64,000 nucleotides of DNA from Rhodoferax sp. (GCF_028689295.1 NZ_JAQTWL010000007.1:1-64000), one strand, 5' to 3'; positions 44,290 through 52,737 are shown, counted from the stretch's first letter. Program-made: numbers and translations. The notes: a model not told the origin generated them from the sequence alone.

Positions 44290-45543
44290 ATGCCCATTGA
44301 ACTCATCGACGAAGAATCCTTTAACCAGGGCACCCAGATCAAGGTCATCGGCGTTGGCGGCGGCGGCGGCAACGCTGTGGCCCACATGATTGCCAGCGCG
44401 GTGCAGGGTGTGGAGTTCATCTGCGCCAACACCGATTCGCAGGCGCTTTCCACCAGCGACGCCCACCTCATCATCCAGCTCGGCAGCACCGGCCTGGGCG
44501 CCGGCAGCAAGCCCGACAAGGCGCGCGAGGCGGCTGAACTGGCCATCGATCACATCCGTGAAGCCATCGACGGCGCGCACATGCTGTTCATCACCGCCGG
44601 CATGGGCGGCGGCACCGGCACCGGCGCAGCGCCGGTGATCGCGCGGGTGGCGCGTGAAATGGGCATTTTGACCGTGGGCGTGGTCACCAAGCCGTTCGAG
44701 TTCGAGGGCAAGCGCCGCATGGACAACGCCGAGACCGGTCTGGCGGAGCTCGAAGCCAATGTCGATTCGCTGATCGTGGTGCTGAACGAAAAGCTGCTCG
44801 ACGTGCTGGGCGAGGAAGCCACGCAGGACGAGGCCTTTGCCCACGCCAACGATGTGCTCAAGAACGCCGTCGGCGGCATTGCCGAAATCATCAACGTGCC
44901 GGGCCATGTCAACGTTGACTTCGAAGACGTGCGCACCGTCATGGGCGAGCCTGGCAAAGCCATGATGGGCACCGCGGTGGCGGCCGGCCCCGACCGCGCC
45001 CGCATCGCCGCCGAGCAGGCGGTGGCCTGTCCGCTGCTCGAAGGCATCGACCTGTCGGGTGCCAAAGGCGTGCTGGTGCTGATCTCGGCGGCCAAGGGCA
45101 GCCTGAAACTGTCAGAGTCCAAAGTGGCCATGAACACCATCCGCAACTACGCCTCGCAGGACGCGCATGTGATCTACGGCACCGCCTACGACGACAACCT
45201 GGGCGACCAGATTCGTGTCACGGTGGTGGCTACCGGCCTGAGCCGCCAGGCGCAGCGCCCCAAACTTGTGGTGACACAAACCCAGCCCGAGATGGGTCTG
45301 CGCACCGGCACGCACGATGTGCCGTTCAATATTCCCACCCTCAACACCCCGGCGGGCGTGGGCCAGGTGAACAGTGCCATGGCGACCAGCAACGTGGGAC
45401 GTGCGCCAACCGACTACAACACGCTGGGCACCCCCAGCGTCTGGCGCAACCGCACTTCGGCAACGGCCAAGGTGGATGCGCTCAGCAGCGGCGGCATGGA
45501 CGACTTCGAGATACCGGCGTATTTGCGCAAGCAGGCGGATTGA
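44290..45543 (+). CDS. ftsZ: Cell division protein FtsZ
   Basis: Tubulin-like GTPase that forms the division ring. The 417-aa protein begins MPIELIDEESFNQGTQIKVI; the GTP loop GMGGGTGTGAAPVIARV, the T7 catalytic loop NVDFEDVRTVM and the C-terminal FtsA-binding peptide DDFEIPAYLRKQ are clear. A 140-base gap separates it from ftsA, and AAGGAG (44279-44284) stands before ATG 44290, so it may have its own promoter there. The dcw order breaks directly after this gene, where the integron remnant begins. Confidence 0.98.
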   Translation: MPIELIDEESFNQGTQIKVIGVGGGGGNAVAHMIASAVQGVEFICANTDSQALSTSDAHLIIQLGSTGLGAGSKPDKAREAAELAIDHIREAIDGAHMLFITAGMGGGTGTGAAPVIARVAREMGILTVGVVTKPFEFEGKRRMDNAETGLAELEANVDSLIVVLNEKLLDVLGEEATQDEAFAHANDVLKNAVGGIAEIINVPGHVNVDFEDVRTVMGEPGKAMMGTAVAAGPDRARIAAEQAVACPLLEGIDLSGAKGVLVLISAAKGSLKLSESKVAMNTIRNYASQDAHVIYGTAYDDNLGDQIRVTVVATGLSRQAQRPKLVVTQTQPEMGLRTGTHDVPFNIPTLNTPAGVGQVNSAMATSNVGRAPTDYNTLGTPSVWRNRTSATAKVDALSSGGMDDFEIPAYLRKQAD

Positions 45544-45556
45544 GGGGGGACGCGCG

Positions 45557-45583
45557 CCGCCTGCAACCCAGCGTTGCGGGCGG
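45557..45583 (+). terminator. Hairpin downstream of ftsZ
   Basis: CCGCCTGCAAC (45557-45567) pairs with GTTGCGGGCGG (45573-45583) with one mismatch, around a five-base loop. It lies 14 bases after the ftsZ stop. There is no T-run, so it could be a weak terminator or a leftover site of the adjoining integron. Confidence 0.4.
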
Positions 45584-45594
45584 TGGTGAGGCCA

Positions 45595-45852
45595 TCACGG
45601 CATCATGCAGCCAAGTGCATCCAGCGGGCTGGCCGTGCCACCCGCAGCCACCTTGAGCACGTGGGTGTAGATCATGGTGGTGCTCACATCCGAATGGCCC
45701 AGCAACTCCTGCACTGTGCGGATGTCAGTCCCAGCCTGGAGCAAATGGGTGGCGAACGAATGGCGCAAGGTATGCACTGACACCGTTTGAAAATCTGTGC
45801 AGCGGCGCTTGCCAGCTTGATGGCACGTTGCAAACGCTCCTCGTACACGCAC
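45595..45852 (-). pseudogene. Integron-integrase (IntI-type tyrosine recombinase), 3' fragment with frameshift
   Basis: The C-terminal 70 residues carry the tyrosine recombinase box [38 protein letters not shown] with the nucleophile Tyr, then [13 protein letters not shown], an ending typical of IntI proteins. In the neighbouring frame just upstream (about 45790-45852) [17 protein letters not shown] continues the homology, so one frameshift near 45785-45795 separates the parts. The first about 230 residues, including the IntI-specific insert, are missing; an IS91-like fragment takes their place. Its minus orientation, with attI and cassettes beyond its lost 5' end, is the normal integron layout. 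Confidence 0.82.
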
Positions 45853-45854
45853 AG

Positions 45855-46179
45855 ACTGGATGGCACAGAGTTTTTGCGCCGTTTCATGCTGCATGTACTG
45901 CCCACTGGGGTCAAGCGTATTCGGCACTATGGGGTGCTGGCATCGAGCTGCAAGGGCAGACTGCTCAATGCAGCACGGCTGGCCTTGCAGATGCCTGCTG
46001 CCAATCCCCAGGCGATGGAGTCTGCTCGAGGGTTCATGGCGCGGGTGGCCAAGATGGATGTGGGTTTATGTCCGTGCTGCAAAGTGGGGCGCTTGCGAAT
46101 GGCTGAGGTGTTGGCCGGGGCCAAGCAGTTGCCTGCGCCGGGCGCGAGGGTTTCGCCACAGGAGCGCGGGCCACCGTGA
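45855..46179 (+). pseudogene. IS91-like (Y2) transposase, C-terminal fragment
   Basis: The frame reads [27 protein letters not shown] and on to SPQERGPP. This matches the C-terminal region of IS91/ISCR-family Y2 transposases (EFIRRFLLHVLP-type, RIRHYG), followed by a CPCC zinc-like pair. The catalytic tyrosines and the whole N-terminal part are absent. It abuts the intI fragment within a few bases at about 45855, so insertion and deletion probably removed the intI 5' half. Bases 46180-46440 hold no clear gene and may be the rest of the element and its end. Confidence 0.7.
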
Positions 46180-46447
46180 GTGAGGGGCAAGGGGCTGGAA
46201 TCAGCAGGTGGTTTACACGTCAGCGGCAAAGCCGATGGGGGCCGGGCTGCGTGGCGTGTTGGAAAAGCCGGATGACGGCTTCAAAAACCAGGCTGTCTGG
46301 CATCAATACGGGGGCTGCATTGCGCGTGCGTTGGGTGATTGGCCGACGGATTTGCGCTTGTATCGCGCTATGATCTGATGCCACAGACGGGGGAAAGCTT
46401 GCAATCCCCTATCGCCACCGCCCACGCAGGCGGTTCAATCCAACATG

Positions 46448-46507
46448 GTTTATCCGCCGCGGGAGGTGTTTATGGTTTCTACAAGCATTGCAGCGCGGCG
46501 GATAAAC
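46448..46507. repeat. 14-bp inverted repeat in the attI region
   Basis: GTTTATCCGCCGCG (46448-46461) and its exact reverse complement (46494-46507) flank a 32-base loop. They lie directly before the GTTAGGC core at 46515. They could be part of the attI integrase-binding region, an attC-like fold, or the end of the IS91-like element. Confidence 0.7.
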
Positions 46508-46521
46508 GCTGATCGTTAGGC
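46494..46521 (+). other. attI-like recombination site (cassette entry point)
   Basis: GATAAACGCTGATC followed by GTTAGGC (46515-46521), an exact match to the integron core GTTRRRY, where cleavage falls between G and TTAGGC. It stands upstream of the first cassette gene by 15 bases, on the side where the 5' end of intI would have been. The assignment to attI rather than a cassette attC end rests on position. Confidence 0.65.
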
Positions 46522-46536
46522 ATCAGGGAGCGCCGC

Positions 46537-47451
46537 ATGCCAAAGAAGACGCCTTGCACCATTCCAGAGCTGGCATCGATCGCGGCGATCCAGCATGTCG
46601 CGCTGAAGGAGCCAGATCACCAGCGGCAAGAGATTGCCGACTACGTCGAGTGGCAGGTAAACAAGGGCGTTAAAACTGCCTACAAGGTGGTTCATCTGGA
46701 GCGCATCAAGTCTGAGGTCGTCTTCGGAACAGAGCACGTTGCATGGGATGTTCATACTGATGAACCGGGGCGTTGGTGGGTAATTACGGGACCGACCAAC
46801 CTCTATTCGCAGCGAGAGTTCCCGTCGCTCGACTACACGCTGTCTTTTCACGTTGGCGTCATGGCCCGGGTGGCCGCCAGAGACGCCAAGCGCGCGCCAC
46901 CATCTCGCAAAGATCGCCTGCGCTCAACATGGCGTCGGTGGGAAACTGCAACTGATGCCATTGACCTTGCGCGTGAGTCTGAAGACTTTCAAGCAGTCGG
47001 GATGCGCTGCAGGGAATCGCTGGTCAGCCTCGCGAAAGCGCTTCAAAAGGACATAGAAGTGCCTGCTGGCACGGAGCGACCGAAAGCAGCTGATTTCGTT
47101 GGCTGGTCCGTCCTCATCGCGCAGCACTTCGCTCTTGGTGCCCGCAATGAGCACGTGCGTAGCTATCTGAAAGCAACTGCCAAGGAAACTTGGCAACTCG
47201 TTAATTGGCTAACTCATACATCAAAGGCGAGTTTGCACGAAGCTCACTTGGCGCTCGACGCAACATCCAACTTGCTGGGCATGATGAGCCTCGTGGTCAT
47301 GCGTGGCGAGGCTGGGTCGCCCGATGCCTGCCCGACATGTGGCTCATACAGAATCGTTGCCGTATATGAGCCAGATCTTGACCGCGAGCCTCCCTATGTC
47401 AGCTTGTGTGAGTCCTGCGGCTGGAACGATCATGAAGAAGCTGACGCCTAG
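46537..47451 (+). CDS. Integron cassette 1: hypothetical protein with C-terminal zinc ribbon
   Basis: A 304-aa protein that I cannot place in a known family. The N-terminal half has no clear motif; residues 110-240 look helical. The end carries two CxxC pairs, CPTCGS and CESCGW, about 29 residues apart, which suggests a zinc ribbon. The gene starts 15 bases after the GTTAGGC core and ends about 100 bases before an attC site, as expected for a gene cassette. Codon use differs from the dcw genes. The ATG is preceded by GGGAG at 46526-46530. No function is proposed. Confidence 0.72.
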   Translation: MPKKTPCTIPELASIAAIQHVALKEPDHQRQEIADYVEWQVNKGVKTAYKVVHLERIKSEVVFGTEHVAWDVHTDEPGRWWVITGPTNLYSQREFPSLDYTLSFHVGVMARVAARDAKRAPPSRKDRLRSTWRRWETATDAIDLARESEDFQAVGMRCRESLVSLAKALQKDIEVPAGTERPKAADFVGWSVLIAQHFALGARNEHVRSYLKATAKETWQLVNWLTHTSKASLHEAHLALDATSNLLGMMSLVVMRGEAGSPDACPTCGSYRIVAVYEPDLDREPPYVSLCESCGWNDHEEADA

Positions 47452-47605
47452 CAATGTCGTGGTGTTGCAACCCGAAATTCAAAAGGCATTCCCCACCTCT
47501 GAGGCAGTCAACAAGGCGTTGGCAAGCATGTTGGCCTTTGCGCAAGAAACGCAGGGTTTAACAGGTCGCTCAAGTCGGACACCGCGCAAGCGCGTCGCCG
47601 CGTAG
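47432..47605 (+). CDS. Integron cassette 1: possible small second protein
   Basis: A 57-aa frame (begins MKKLTPSNVVVLQPEIQKAF) that overlaps the end of the 304-aa gene by 20 bases and runs into the attC site. GATCATGAAG gives a weak start context. The segment FPTSEAVNKALASMLAFAQ is helical and looks like a real coding sequence rather than a chance frame, and cassette genes often end inside attC. It might be a small partner of the larger protein, but it may also be non-coding. Confidence 0.45.
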   Translation: MKKLTPSNVVVLQPEIQKAFPTSEAVNKALASMLAFAQETQGLTGRSSRTPRKRVAA

Positions 47606-47616
47606 CTTCGTTAAGC
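47556..47616 (+). other. attC site (59-base element) of cassette 1
   Basis: R'' core GTTTAAC (47556-47562, matches RYYYAAC) and R' core GTTAAGC (47610-47616, matches GTTRRRY) are complementary with one mismatch and stand 61 bases apart end to end. Between them are CGCTCAAG and GGAC on the left and GTCGCCGCG, TAGCTTC on the right, which give the imperfect inner pairing of attC hairpins. Confidence 0.85.
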
Positions 47617-47618
47617 CG

Positions 47619-48002
47619 ATGAAGTTGGAGCCGTACGTTCTGGTCGATACGACGCCCTTCTCGGCGTCGCGGGAACAAGTCGTGGAGCAAAGGGGCCAGC
47701 CGCTGAAAGAACTACGAAACAGCGTCGGCCTCAACGAGCTTGACTACGGATCCGTTGTGTTTCGCTTCCAGGACAGTGGCGGGCTGGAAGAAATTTCCAT
47801 GCGAGCGCCGGTGGTTTACATCGGCAACGTTGACGTGCCGTTCGCGGGTCTTGAGACGTTCGTTTGGGCCGAGGATGAGTCAGCCTTTGAGCGCGCGGGT
47901 TTCATCGTCAGTCCGAAGTTCGGGCTGGCGTTTGACCCGAGCTGCCCAACCTGGGTGACCGCACTTGCCGCGCACTGCATCGACACATGGCGGGCTATAT
48001 GA
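47619..48002 (+). CDS. Integron cassette 2: hypothetical protein
   Basis: A 127-aa soluble protein (begins MKLEPYVLVDTTPFSASREQ) that I do not recognise by family. The start codon lies two bases after the R' core of the preceding attC, typical for tightly packed cassettes, so it may depend on translation from the upstream gene. The protein is acidic and alternates short strands and loops (LEEISMRAPVVYIGNVDVPF). The cassette ends in what looks like half of an attC site. No function is proposed. Confidence 0.72.
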   Translation: MKLEPYVLVDTTPFSASREQVVEQRGQPLKELRNSVGLNELDYGSVVFRFQDSGGLEEISMRAPVVYIGNVDVPFAGLETFVWAEDESAFERAGFIVSPKFGLAFDPSCPTWVTALAAHCIDTWRAI

Positions 48003-48030
48003 ACCCAACCAGACCTCAATTAAGGCGCAA
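48003..48030 (+). other. Truncated attC (left half) at the end of the cassette array
   Basis: ACCCAAC (48003-48009) fits the R'' pattern RYYYAAC and is followed by CAGACCTCAATTAAGGC, which resembles the CTCAAG...GGAC left inner part of the intact attC at 47556. No matching right half with GTTRRRY follows before the paiB-like start at 48033. This would mark the broken end of the integron. Confidence 0.45.
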
Positions 48031-48032
48031 CC

Positions 48033-48674
48033 ATGTACATCCCAAAACACTTTGAAGAGCCCCGGATCGATGTCTTGCACGCGCTGATGCGTGCGCGCCC
48101 CCTGGCGACCCTGATCACGCTGTCATCCGACGGGCTCAACGCCAATCACATTCCCTTGCTGCTCTCGGCTGAACCTGCGCCGCTGGGCACCTTGCGTGGC
48201 CACGTTGCCCGAGCCAACTCAATCCGAAGCGATGTTGCTAATGATGTCGAGGTGCTGGCGGTGTTCCAGGGCCCCGACGCCTACATCAGCCCCTCGTGGT
48301 ATCCGACCAAACTGGAGCATGGCAAGGCCGTGCCCACCTGGAACTATGCGGTGGCGCACGCCTACGGCAGCTTGCGCGTGGTCGATGATGCAGCCTGGTT
48401 GCGCGCTCACTTGGAGGCGCTTACCAGCCACCACGAAGCCTCGTTCCCCAAGCCATGGCATGTCTCCGATGCGCCGGGCGACTACATTGAGAAGATGATG
48501 GCGGCGGTGGTCGGTATCGAAATCAACATCACCCGGCTCTTGGGCAAATGGAAGGCCAGTCAAAATCAGCCGGCACAAAACCAGGCGGGTGTCATTGCGG
48601 GTTTGGGTGTGCGTGCCGATGCCCGTTCGCTGGCCATGGCAGAGTTGATAAAAGTAAAATCGACCGGTGCTTAA
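48033..48674 (+). CDS. FMN-binding PaiB family protein
   Basis: A 213-aa protein of the PaiB/FMN-binding negative regulator family with a split-barrel flavin fold. It begins [20 protein letters not shown], and has [47 protein letters not shown] (the most conserved stretch) and [19 protein letters not shown]. subtilis PaiB affects sporulation and protease genes; in proteobacteria the role is not settled. It overlaps lpxC by eight bases, so it is probably an older resident rather than a cassette gene. Confidence 0.9.
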   Translation: MYIPKHFEEPRIDVLHALMRARPLATLITLSSDGLNANHIPLLLSAEPAPLGTLRGHVARANSIRSDVANDVEVLAVFQGPDAYISPSWYPTKLEHGKAVPTWNYAVAHAYGSLRVVDDAAWLRAHLEALTSHHEASFPKPWHVSDAPGDYIEKMMAAVVGIEINITRLLGKWKASQNQPAQNQAGVIAGLGVRADARSLAMAELIKVKSTGA

Positions 48675-49590
48675 ACAACGAACCCTCAAAACCCTGACGC
48701 GTGCCGTCGGCGTCGGCCTGCACAGCGGCCAGCGTGTGGAAATCACCTTGCGCCCGGCGCAGCCTGACACCGGCATCGTGTTCCGGCGCGTGGACCTGCC
48801 CGAGCCGGTCGATATTCCGGTGTCGGCCCTGGCTGTGACCGACACACGCATGGCCTCCACCATTTCCAAGGGCAATGCGCGCGTGCTCACCGTGGAGCAT
48901 TTGATGTCGGCTTGCGCCGGCCTGGGTGTGGACAACCTGTATGTGGACATCACCGCCGAGGAGGTGCCCATTCTGGACGGCTCGGCGGCTTCGTTCGTGT
49001 TTTTGCTGCAAAGTGCCGGCATTGAATTGCAAAACGCGCCCAAGCGCTTTATCCGCCTGCTGGCGCCGGTGGAAGTGCGCCAGGGCGAGGGCGATAACGT
49101 CAAGTGGGCGCGGCTGGAGCCGTACCATGGCTACCGGCTCAGTTTCGAGATCGACTTCAGCCACCCGGCGGTGGATGCCACCGGCCAGCGTGTGCTGTTC
49201 GACATGAGCACCGGCTCCTATTCCAAAGACATTGCCCGCGCCCGCACCTTCGGCTTTACCAAAGACGTCGAGATGATGCGCGCCAACGGCTTGGCGCTCG
49301 GTGGCGGGCTGGACAACGCCATCGTGATGGACGACTACAAGGTGCTCAACGCCGGTGGCCTGCGTTACGACGACGAGTTTGTCAAACACAAGATCCTCGA
49401 CGCCATGGGCGACCTGTACCTGCTGGGCAAGCCGCTGCTGGCCAGCTACAGCGCGTTCCGCTCGGGTCATGCGCTCAACAACCTGCTGCTGCGCGAGCTG
49501 CTGAACCGCCAGGATGCCTGGGACGTGGTGACGTTCGACCAGGAAAAGCAGGCGCCGGCTGGTTTTGCCCAGCTGGCGCGCGCCTGGTAA
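48667..49590 (+). CDS. lpxC: UDP-3-O-acyl-N-acetylglucosamine deacetylase
   Basis: Zinc enzyme for the committed step of lipid A synthesis. The 307-aa protein begins [20 protein letters not shown] (GTG start). Zinc ligands and catalytic residues are in [37 protein letters not shown] and the HALNNLLL histidine. It is the usual gene after ftsZ in many dcw clusters; here a paiB-like gene and the integron separate them. Confidence 0.97.
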   Translation: MLKQRTLKTLTRAVGVGLHSGQRVEITLRPAQPDTGIVFRRVDLPEPVDIPVSALAVTDTRMASTISKGNARVLTVEHLMSACAGLGVDNLYVDITAEEVPILDGSAASFVFLLQSAGIELQNAPKRFIRLLAPVEVRQGEGDNVKWARLEPYHGYRLSFEIDFSHPAVDATGQRVLFDMSTGSYSKDIARARTFGFTKDVEMMRANGLALGGGLDNAIVMDDYKVLNAGGLRYDDEFVKHKILDAMGDLYLLGKPLLASYSAFRSGHALNNLLLRELLNRQDAWDVVTFDQEKQAPAGFAQLARAW

Positions 49591-49607
49591 CGCAGCCAAG
49601 GCACCTC

Positions 49608-49784
49608 ATGCTGTTACTTCGCTGGCTGGTGTTGTTGATGTTGCTGGCTGCGCTGGTGTCGTTCGCCTTTTATGCGGGCACTGGCGACGCGCGCTTCAAA
49701 CGCTATGGCTGGTTGGTGCTGAAATGGGCACTATTGTCGGCGTTCGGCTTTTTCGCCGTGCTGATCCTGGAACGGGTGCTGTGA
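49608..49784 (+). CDS. Small hydrophobic membrane protein
   Basis: A 58-aa protein with two predicted membrane spans (LVLLMLLAALVSFAFYAG and WALLSAFGFFAVLILERVL) separated by a basic loop GDARFKRYGWLVLK. It begins 17 bases after lpxC and precedes a terminator, so it is the last gene of that transcript. I know of similar short proteins in Burkholderiales but no function. Confidence 0.72.
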   Translation: MLLLRWLVLLMLLAALVSFAFYAGTGDARFKRYGWLVLKWALLSAFGFFAVLILERVL

Positions 49785-49846
49785 GTCCGACACGCGCTCC
49801 AGCCCCAGGCGCCACGGTCTTTTTCTGAGCCTGCAGTATCAAACTC

Positions 49847-49872
49847 AAAAGCCCCTCGCGGGGCTTTTTGAT
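49847..49872. terminator. Terminator between the lpxC unit and porin
   Basis: AAAAGCCCC and GGGGCTTTTT pair around a TCGC loop; A- and T-runs on both sides suit both the plus-strand lpxC transcript and the minus-strand porin transcript that ends at 49895. Confidence 0.85.
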
Positions 49873-49894
49873 TGCAGCATGCAAGCGCCAGATA

Positions 49895-51232
49895 TCAGAA
49901 GCGGTGGCGAATGCCGAAAGCCAGGCCCGTGGAGTCGGTGCCAGCTGATTCCGTGACGCCGCCCAGGTAGCCATTGCCGCCAGGTGCGACCTGCGCGTTG
50001 TCGCTGTTGGCGAACCGAACGACCACGGCACTGACGTCGGTGCGCTTGGACAGCGCGTAGGAATAGGCCGCGCCATAAGACGACACATCAGCATTGGCTG
50101 GGCGCTTGTCGTTGTAGCGGTTGTAGGCCACAGAAATGGTGTGTGGCCCGGTCACGTTGCGATAGCCGATGTGGTACAGCATGCCGTCTTGTTTGAAGGC
50201 TTCAAAAAATGCATCCTGAACCTGCTGTGCGATGACCGGACCCAGCGCCGGGCCAACACCGTTTGGTGGTAGCGCAGACAATCCAGGCGTCAAGGCAGCA
50301 GAGATGCCAGACAAACCGTTGGGGTTGTCATCCTTGATCTTGGTGACCATCGTGCTGATCTTGCTGCTACCCATATTCATCGAAGCGCCCATCACGGTCG
50401 AGGTCAGGGACTTGTCACCCAGTTCGTTATTCTTGGTGTTGTAGCCAACGCCCGCCGAGAACTTGTCGGTTTTGTAGGCCGCGTTAATGCCGAGCAAACT
50501 GCCTTTGCTGCCATCGCCAGCAACCTCGCCGGGTGCGTACATCAGGGCGCCAGAGATGCCATTCTTGACGATGCGGTAAGCCAAAGCATTCGACGTGCGG
50601 ATTTCAAACATGGCCGGGAACTGCACAATTTGCCCCGCAGACAATGCCGATTGCGTTTCCATGATGTCGAAGGTGGCAAAGGCTTCATAAGCGGGGGTGT
50701 ATTGCCGGCCCGCCAAAACAGCGCCCACAGGCGTGATCAAACCAACATAGGCTTGGCGGTCGAACACATTACCAGCCAGATTCACGCCAAACTGGGAAGC
50801 GATGATGCCATCGACACCATTGACCGCGGCCTGGTAAACAGCATTCAGTTGTGGAGATGGCGAGCTAAGTCCCAACCGGGATGCCTGCGAAAAACGGTCA
50901 GACAACTGGCTACCGGTAATGGGCCGGCTGCTCAATGCGCCAGAATCTGCCTCCAAACGCGATTCCAGCGTAAAAATCGCCTTGTAGCCACCGCCCATAT
51001 CTTCAGTGCCCTTGATGCCCCAGCGCGAGCCTTCCATGATGCCGCTCGCAACTTGCGTCACGGTGCCAGCCTTCAGGCCACTGACCGAGGTAACGCCCAC
51101 GTCGACGAGGCCGTAAAGCGTGACGCTGGAGCCGGTTTGCGCTTGCGCCAGACCGGCGCAGCACAGCGCGGTGGCAATGGCCACACGGTGGAAGCTCAGT
51201 GCCGTCGAAGGGGATGAAGGTTGTTTGTTCAT
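49895..51232 (-). CDS. Gram-negative porin
   Basis: A 445-aa outer-membrane trimeric porin of the betaproteobacterial type. The signal peptide (VAIATALCCAGLAQA) leads into SVTLYGLVDVGVTSVSG, followed by RWGIKGTEDMGGGYKAIFTL and many beta strands, and ends in an aromatic residue (IRHRF), required for assembly by the Bam complex. It is about 100 residues longer than the two porins at 51748 and 53054, and on the other strand. Confidence 0.93.
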   Translation of the reverse strand: MNKQPSSPSTALSFHRVAIATALCCAGLAQAQTGSSVTLYGLVDVGVTSVSGLKAGTVTQVASGIMEGSRWGIKGTEDMGGGYKAIFTLESRLEADSGALSSRPITGSQLSDRFSQASRLGLSSPSPQLNAVYQAAVNGVDGIIASQFGVNLAGNVFDRQAYVGLITPVGAVLAGRQYTPAYEAFATFDIMETQSALSAGQIVQFPAMFEIRTSNALAYRIVKNGISGALMYAPGEVAGDGSKGSLLGINAAYKTDKFSAGVGYNTKNNELGDKSLTSTVMGASMNMGSSKISTMVTKIKDDNPNGLSGISAALTPGLSALPPNGVGPALGPVIAQQVQDAFFEAFKQDGMLYHIGYRNVTGPHTISVAYNRYNDKRPANADVSSYGAAYSYALSKRTDVSAVVVRFANSDNAQVAPGGNGYLGGVTESAGTDSTGLAFGIRHRF

Positions 51233-51747
51233 GATGATTGAGACGCTGAAAGGGAAAACATTTGCAGAAAAGAACGACCGTGCTAACTATAAATAAGCAT
51301 CCCCATGTCCGCAAGAGATGCAACTCAAACTATGCACCTGATTCGTGCTTTTTCCCACAAGGGTTTTCCCTGATTTGGTGCAACTCGGCGCACCAGGCCA
51401 GCACCCGAACATGTGCTTCATCAGAAGTTCAGTCACTGCGAGCCCTTCGACAGGCACAGGACAGGTTGTAGCGCGGCAGTCCATGCCTTTGGAGGTCTTT
51501 GAGGGCGCAACCTGACCTTCCCTGCATGTGAACCGTGATGCCAAGTTGCCCATTGGGTTGAAATCTGTATGGTCAATGTCGTGCAGTTGCAACAAAACCG
51601 GCAAAAAGAGGCACGTTATTTGCGTTCGCCTCACCCTGTTGGCGCATTTTGAGCGCCTTCATGGTGAAATCTGGCATGTGAAGTTTTTTCGCTGCTTCAA
51701 AACTTGCCGTAAATGGTGTTTTGATTTTTTTAACTTAAGGAGTTTTC
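51233..51747. other. Intergenic region between divergent porins
   Basis: 515 bases without a gene I can support. Contains one copy of the dispersed repeat (51432-51468). The last 60 bases before the plus-strand porin are AT-rich and end in TAAGGAG (51736-51742), a good ribosome-binding site; promoters for both porins must lie here. Confidence 0.6.
51432..51468. repeat. Dispersed repeat copy B (REP-like)
   Basis: GTCACTGCGAGCCCTTCGAC and the following 17 bases match the copy before xerC (19178-19214) with about four differences. It lies in the middle of the divergent porin gap. Confidence 0.75.
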
Positions 51748-52737
51748 ATGAAAAAGAGTTTGATTGCTTTGGCAGTTCTCGCTGCTTCCGGTGCATCTTT
51801 TGCGCAATCTAACGTCACCCTGTACGGTCTTGCCGATATTTGGGTTGGTTCCGTCAAAACCGAAACTGCTGGCGTCAGCACAACTCAAACCTTGATGGAA
51901 AGTGGCGGCGTCAATAGCTCTCGCTGGGGTATGAAGGGTTCTGAAGATTTGGGCGGCGGCTTGAAGGCAAACTTCAAGCTTGAGCAAGGTTTTAAACTGG
52001 ACACTGGTGCGGCATCTGCTGGTCAGGCGTTCTCACGTGAATCGTATGTGGGCTTTTCAGGCGGCTTCGGTGAAGTCAAGCTCGGTAAAGTCTGGACCGC
52101 CTATGACGACGTGAGCGGTGCGTCTGACGCCATGTTCGATTCTGGTGCCTTGGCCCCCATGAACATTGTTTTCAGAAGCGTCGGCTACAGCGGCAACCCT
52201 GGCAACACCATTTATTACGCTAGCCCATCCATGGGTGGTTTCGCTGCTGCCGTCAGCTACAGCCTGGATGAGAACGTCCTGGGTGCCGCTGCCGTTTCCA
52301 GTTTGAACCTGACCTACGGCGCAGGCCCAATTGCTGTGCAGTTCGGTTATCAGGTTGAGGACCTTGACGCGACCAGCGATGACACCAAATTCATGCGTGT
52401 GGGTGGTTCCTATGACTTCGGCATGGCTGTTGCGAAGCTGACTTATGGCAAAGTGACCGATGTTGGCAACGTGAATGGTGCTGACACCTCAGAATATCAA
52501 CTCGGTGTTGATGTTCCGGTTGGCCCCGCTTTGACGGTGTCTGCCAGCTACGCCAAGTCTGACGACAATGCCGCAGCCGGTGACCAATCTCGCAAGGGTT
52601 ATGGTATTGCTGCTGCTTATACGCTGTCCAAGCGTACCTTCTTGTACACGGGCTACACCAACAACAAGTTCAGTCAAGTGTCCGCCAGCGATGACACTGT
52701 CAGCGCGTTTGCGGTTGGCGTACAACACAAATTCTGA
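51748..52737 (+). CDS. Gram-negative porin
   Basis: A 329-aa porin with signal peptide KKSLIALAVLAASGASFA, first strand SNVTLYGLADIWVGSV, RWGMKGSEDLGGGLKANFKL and final VGVQHKF. It is a close paralogue of the porin at 53054 (same signal peptide pattern and about the same strand order). AAGGAG precedes the ATG. A terminator follows, so it is a single-gene unit. Confidence 0.94.
   Translation: MKKSLIALAVLAASGASFAQSNVTLYGLADIWVGSVKTETAGVSTTQTLMESGGVNSSRWGMKGSEDLGGGLKANFKLEQGFKLDTGAASAGQAFSRESYVGFSGGFGEVKLGKVWTAYDDVSGASDAMFDSGALAPMNIVFRSVGYSGNPGNTIYYASPSMGGFAAAVSYSLDENVLGAAAVSSLNLTYGAGPIAVQFGYQVEDLDATSDDTKFMRVGGSYDFGMAVAKLTYGKVTDVGNVNGADTSEYQLGVDVPVGPALTVSASYAKSDDNAAAGDQSRKGYGIAAAYTLSKRTFLYTGYTNNKFSQVSASDDTVSAFAVGVQHKF

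Noticed and set aside
46176..46373. 65-aa plus-strand frame between the IS91-like fragment and the attI-like site
   Set aside because: No recognisable motif or ribosome-binding site and it lies in probable element-end DNA.
51287..51634. 115-aa minus-strand frame in the porin gap
   Set aside because: It reads through the dispersed repeat, has no family resemblance and would overlap the leader of the minus-strand porin.
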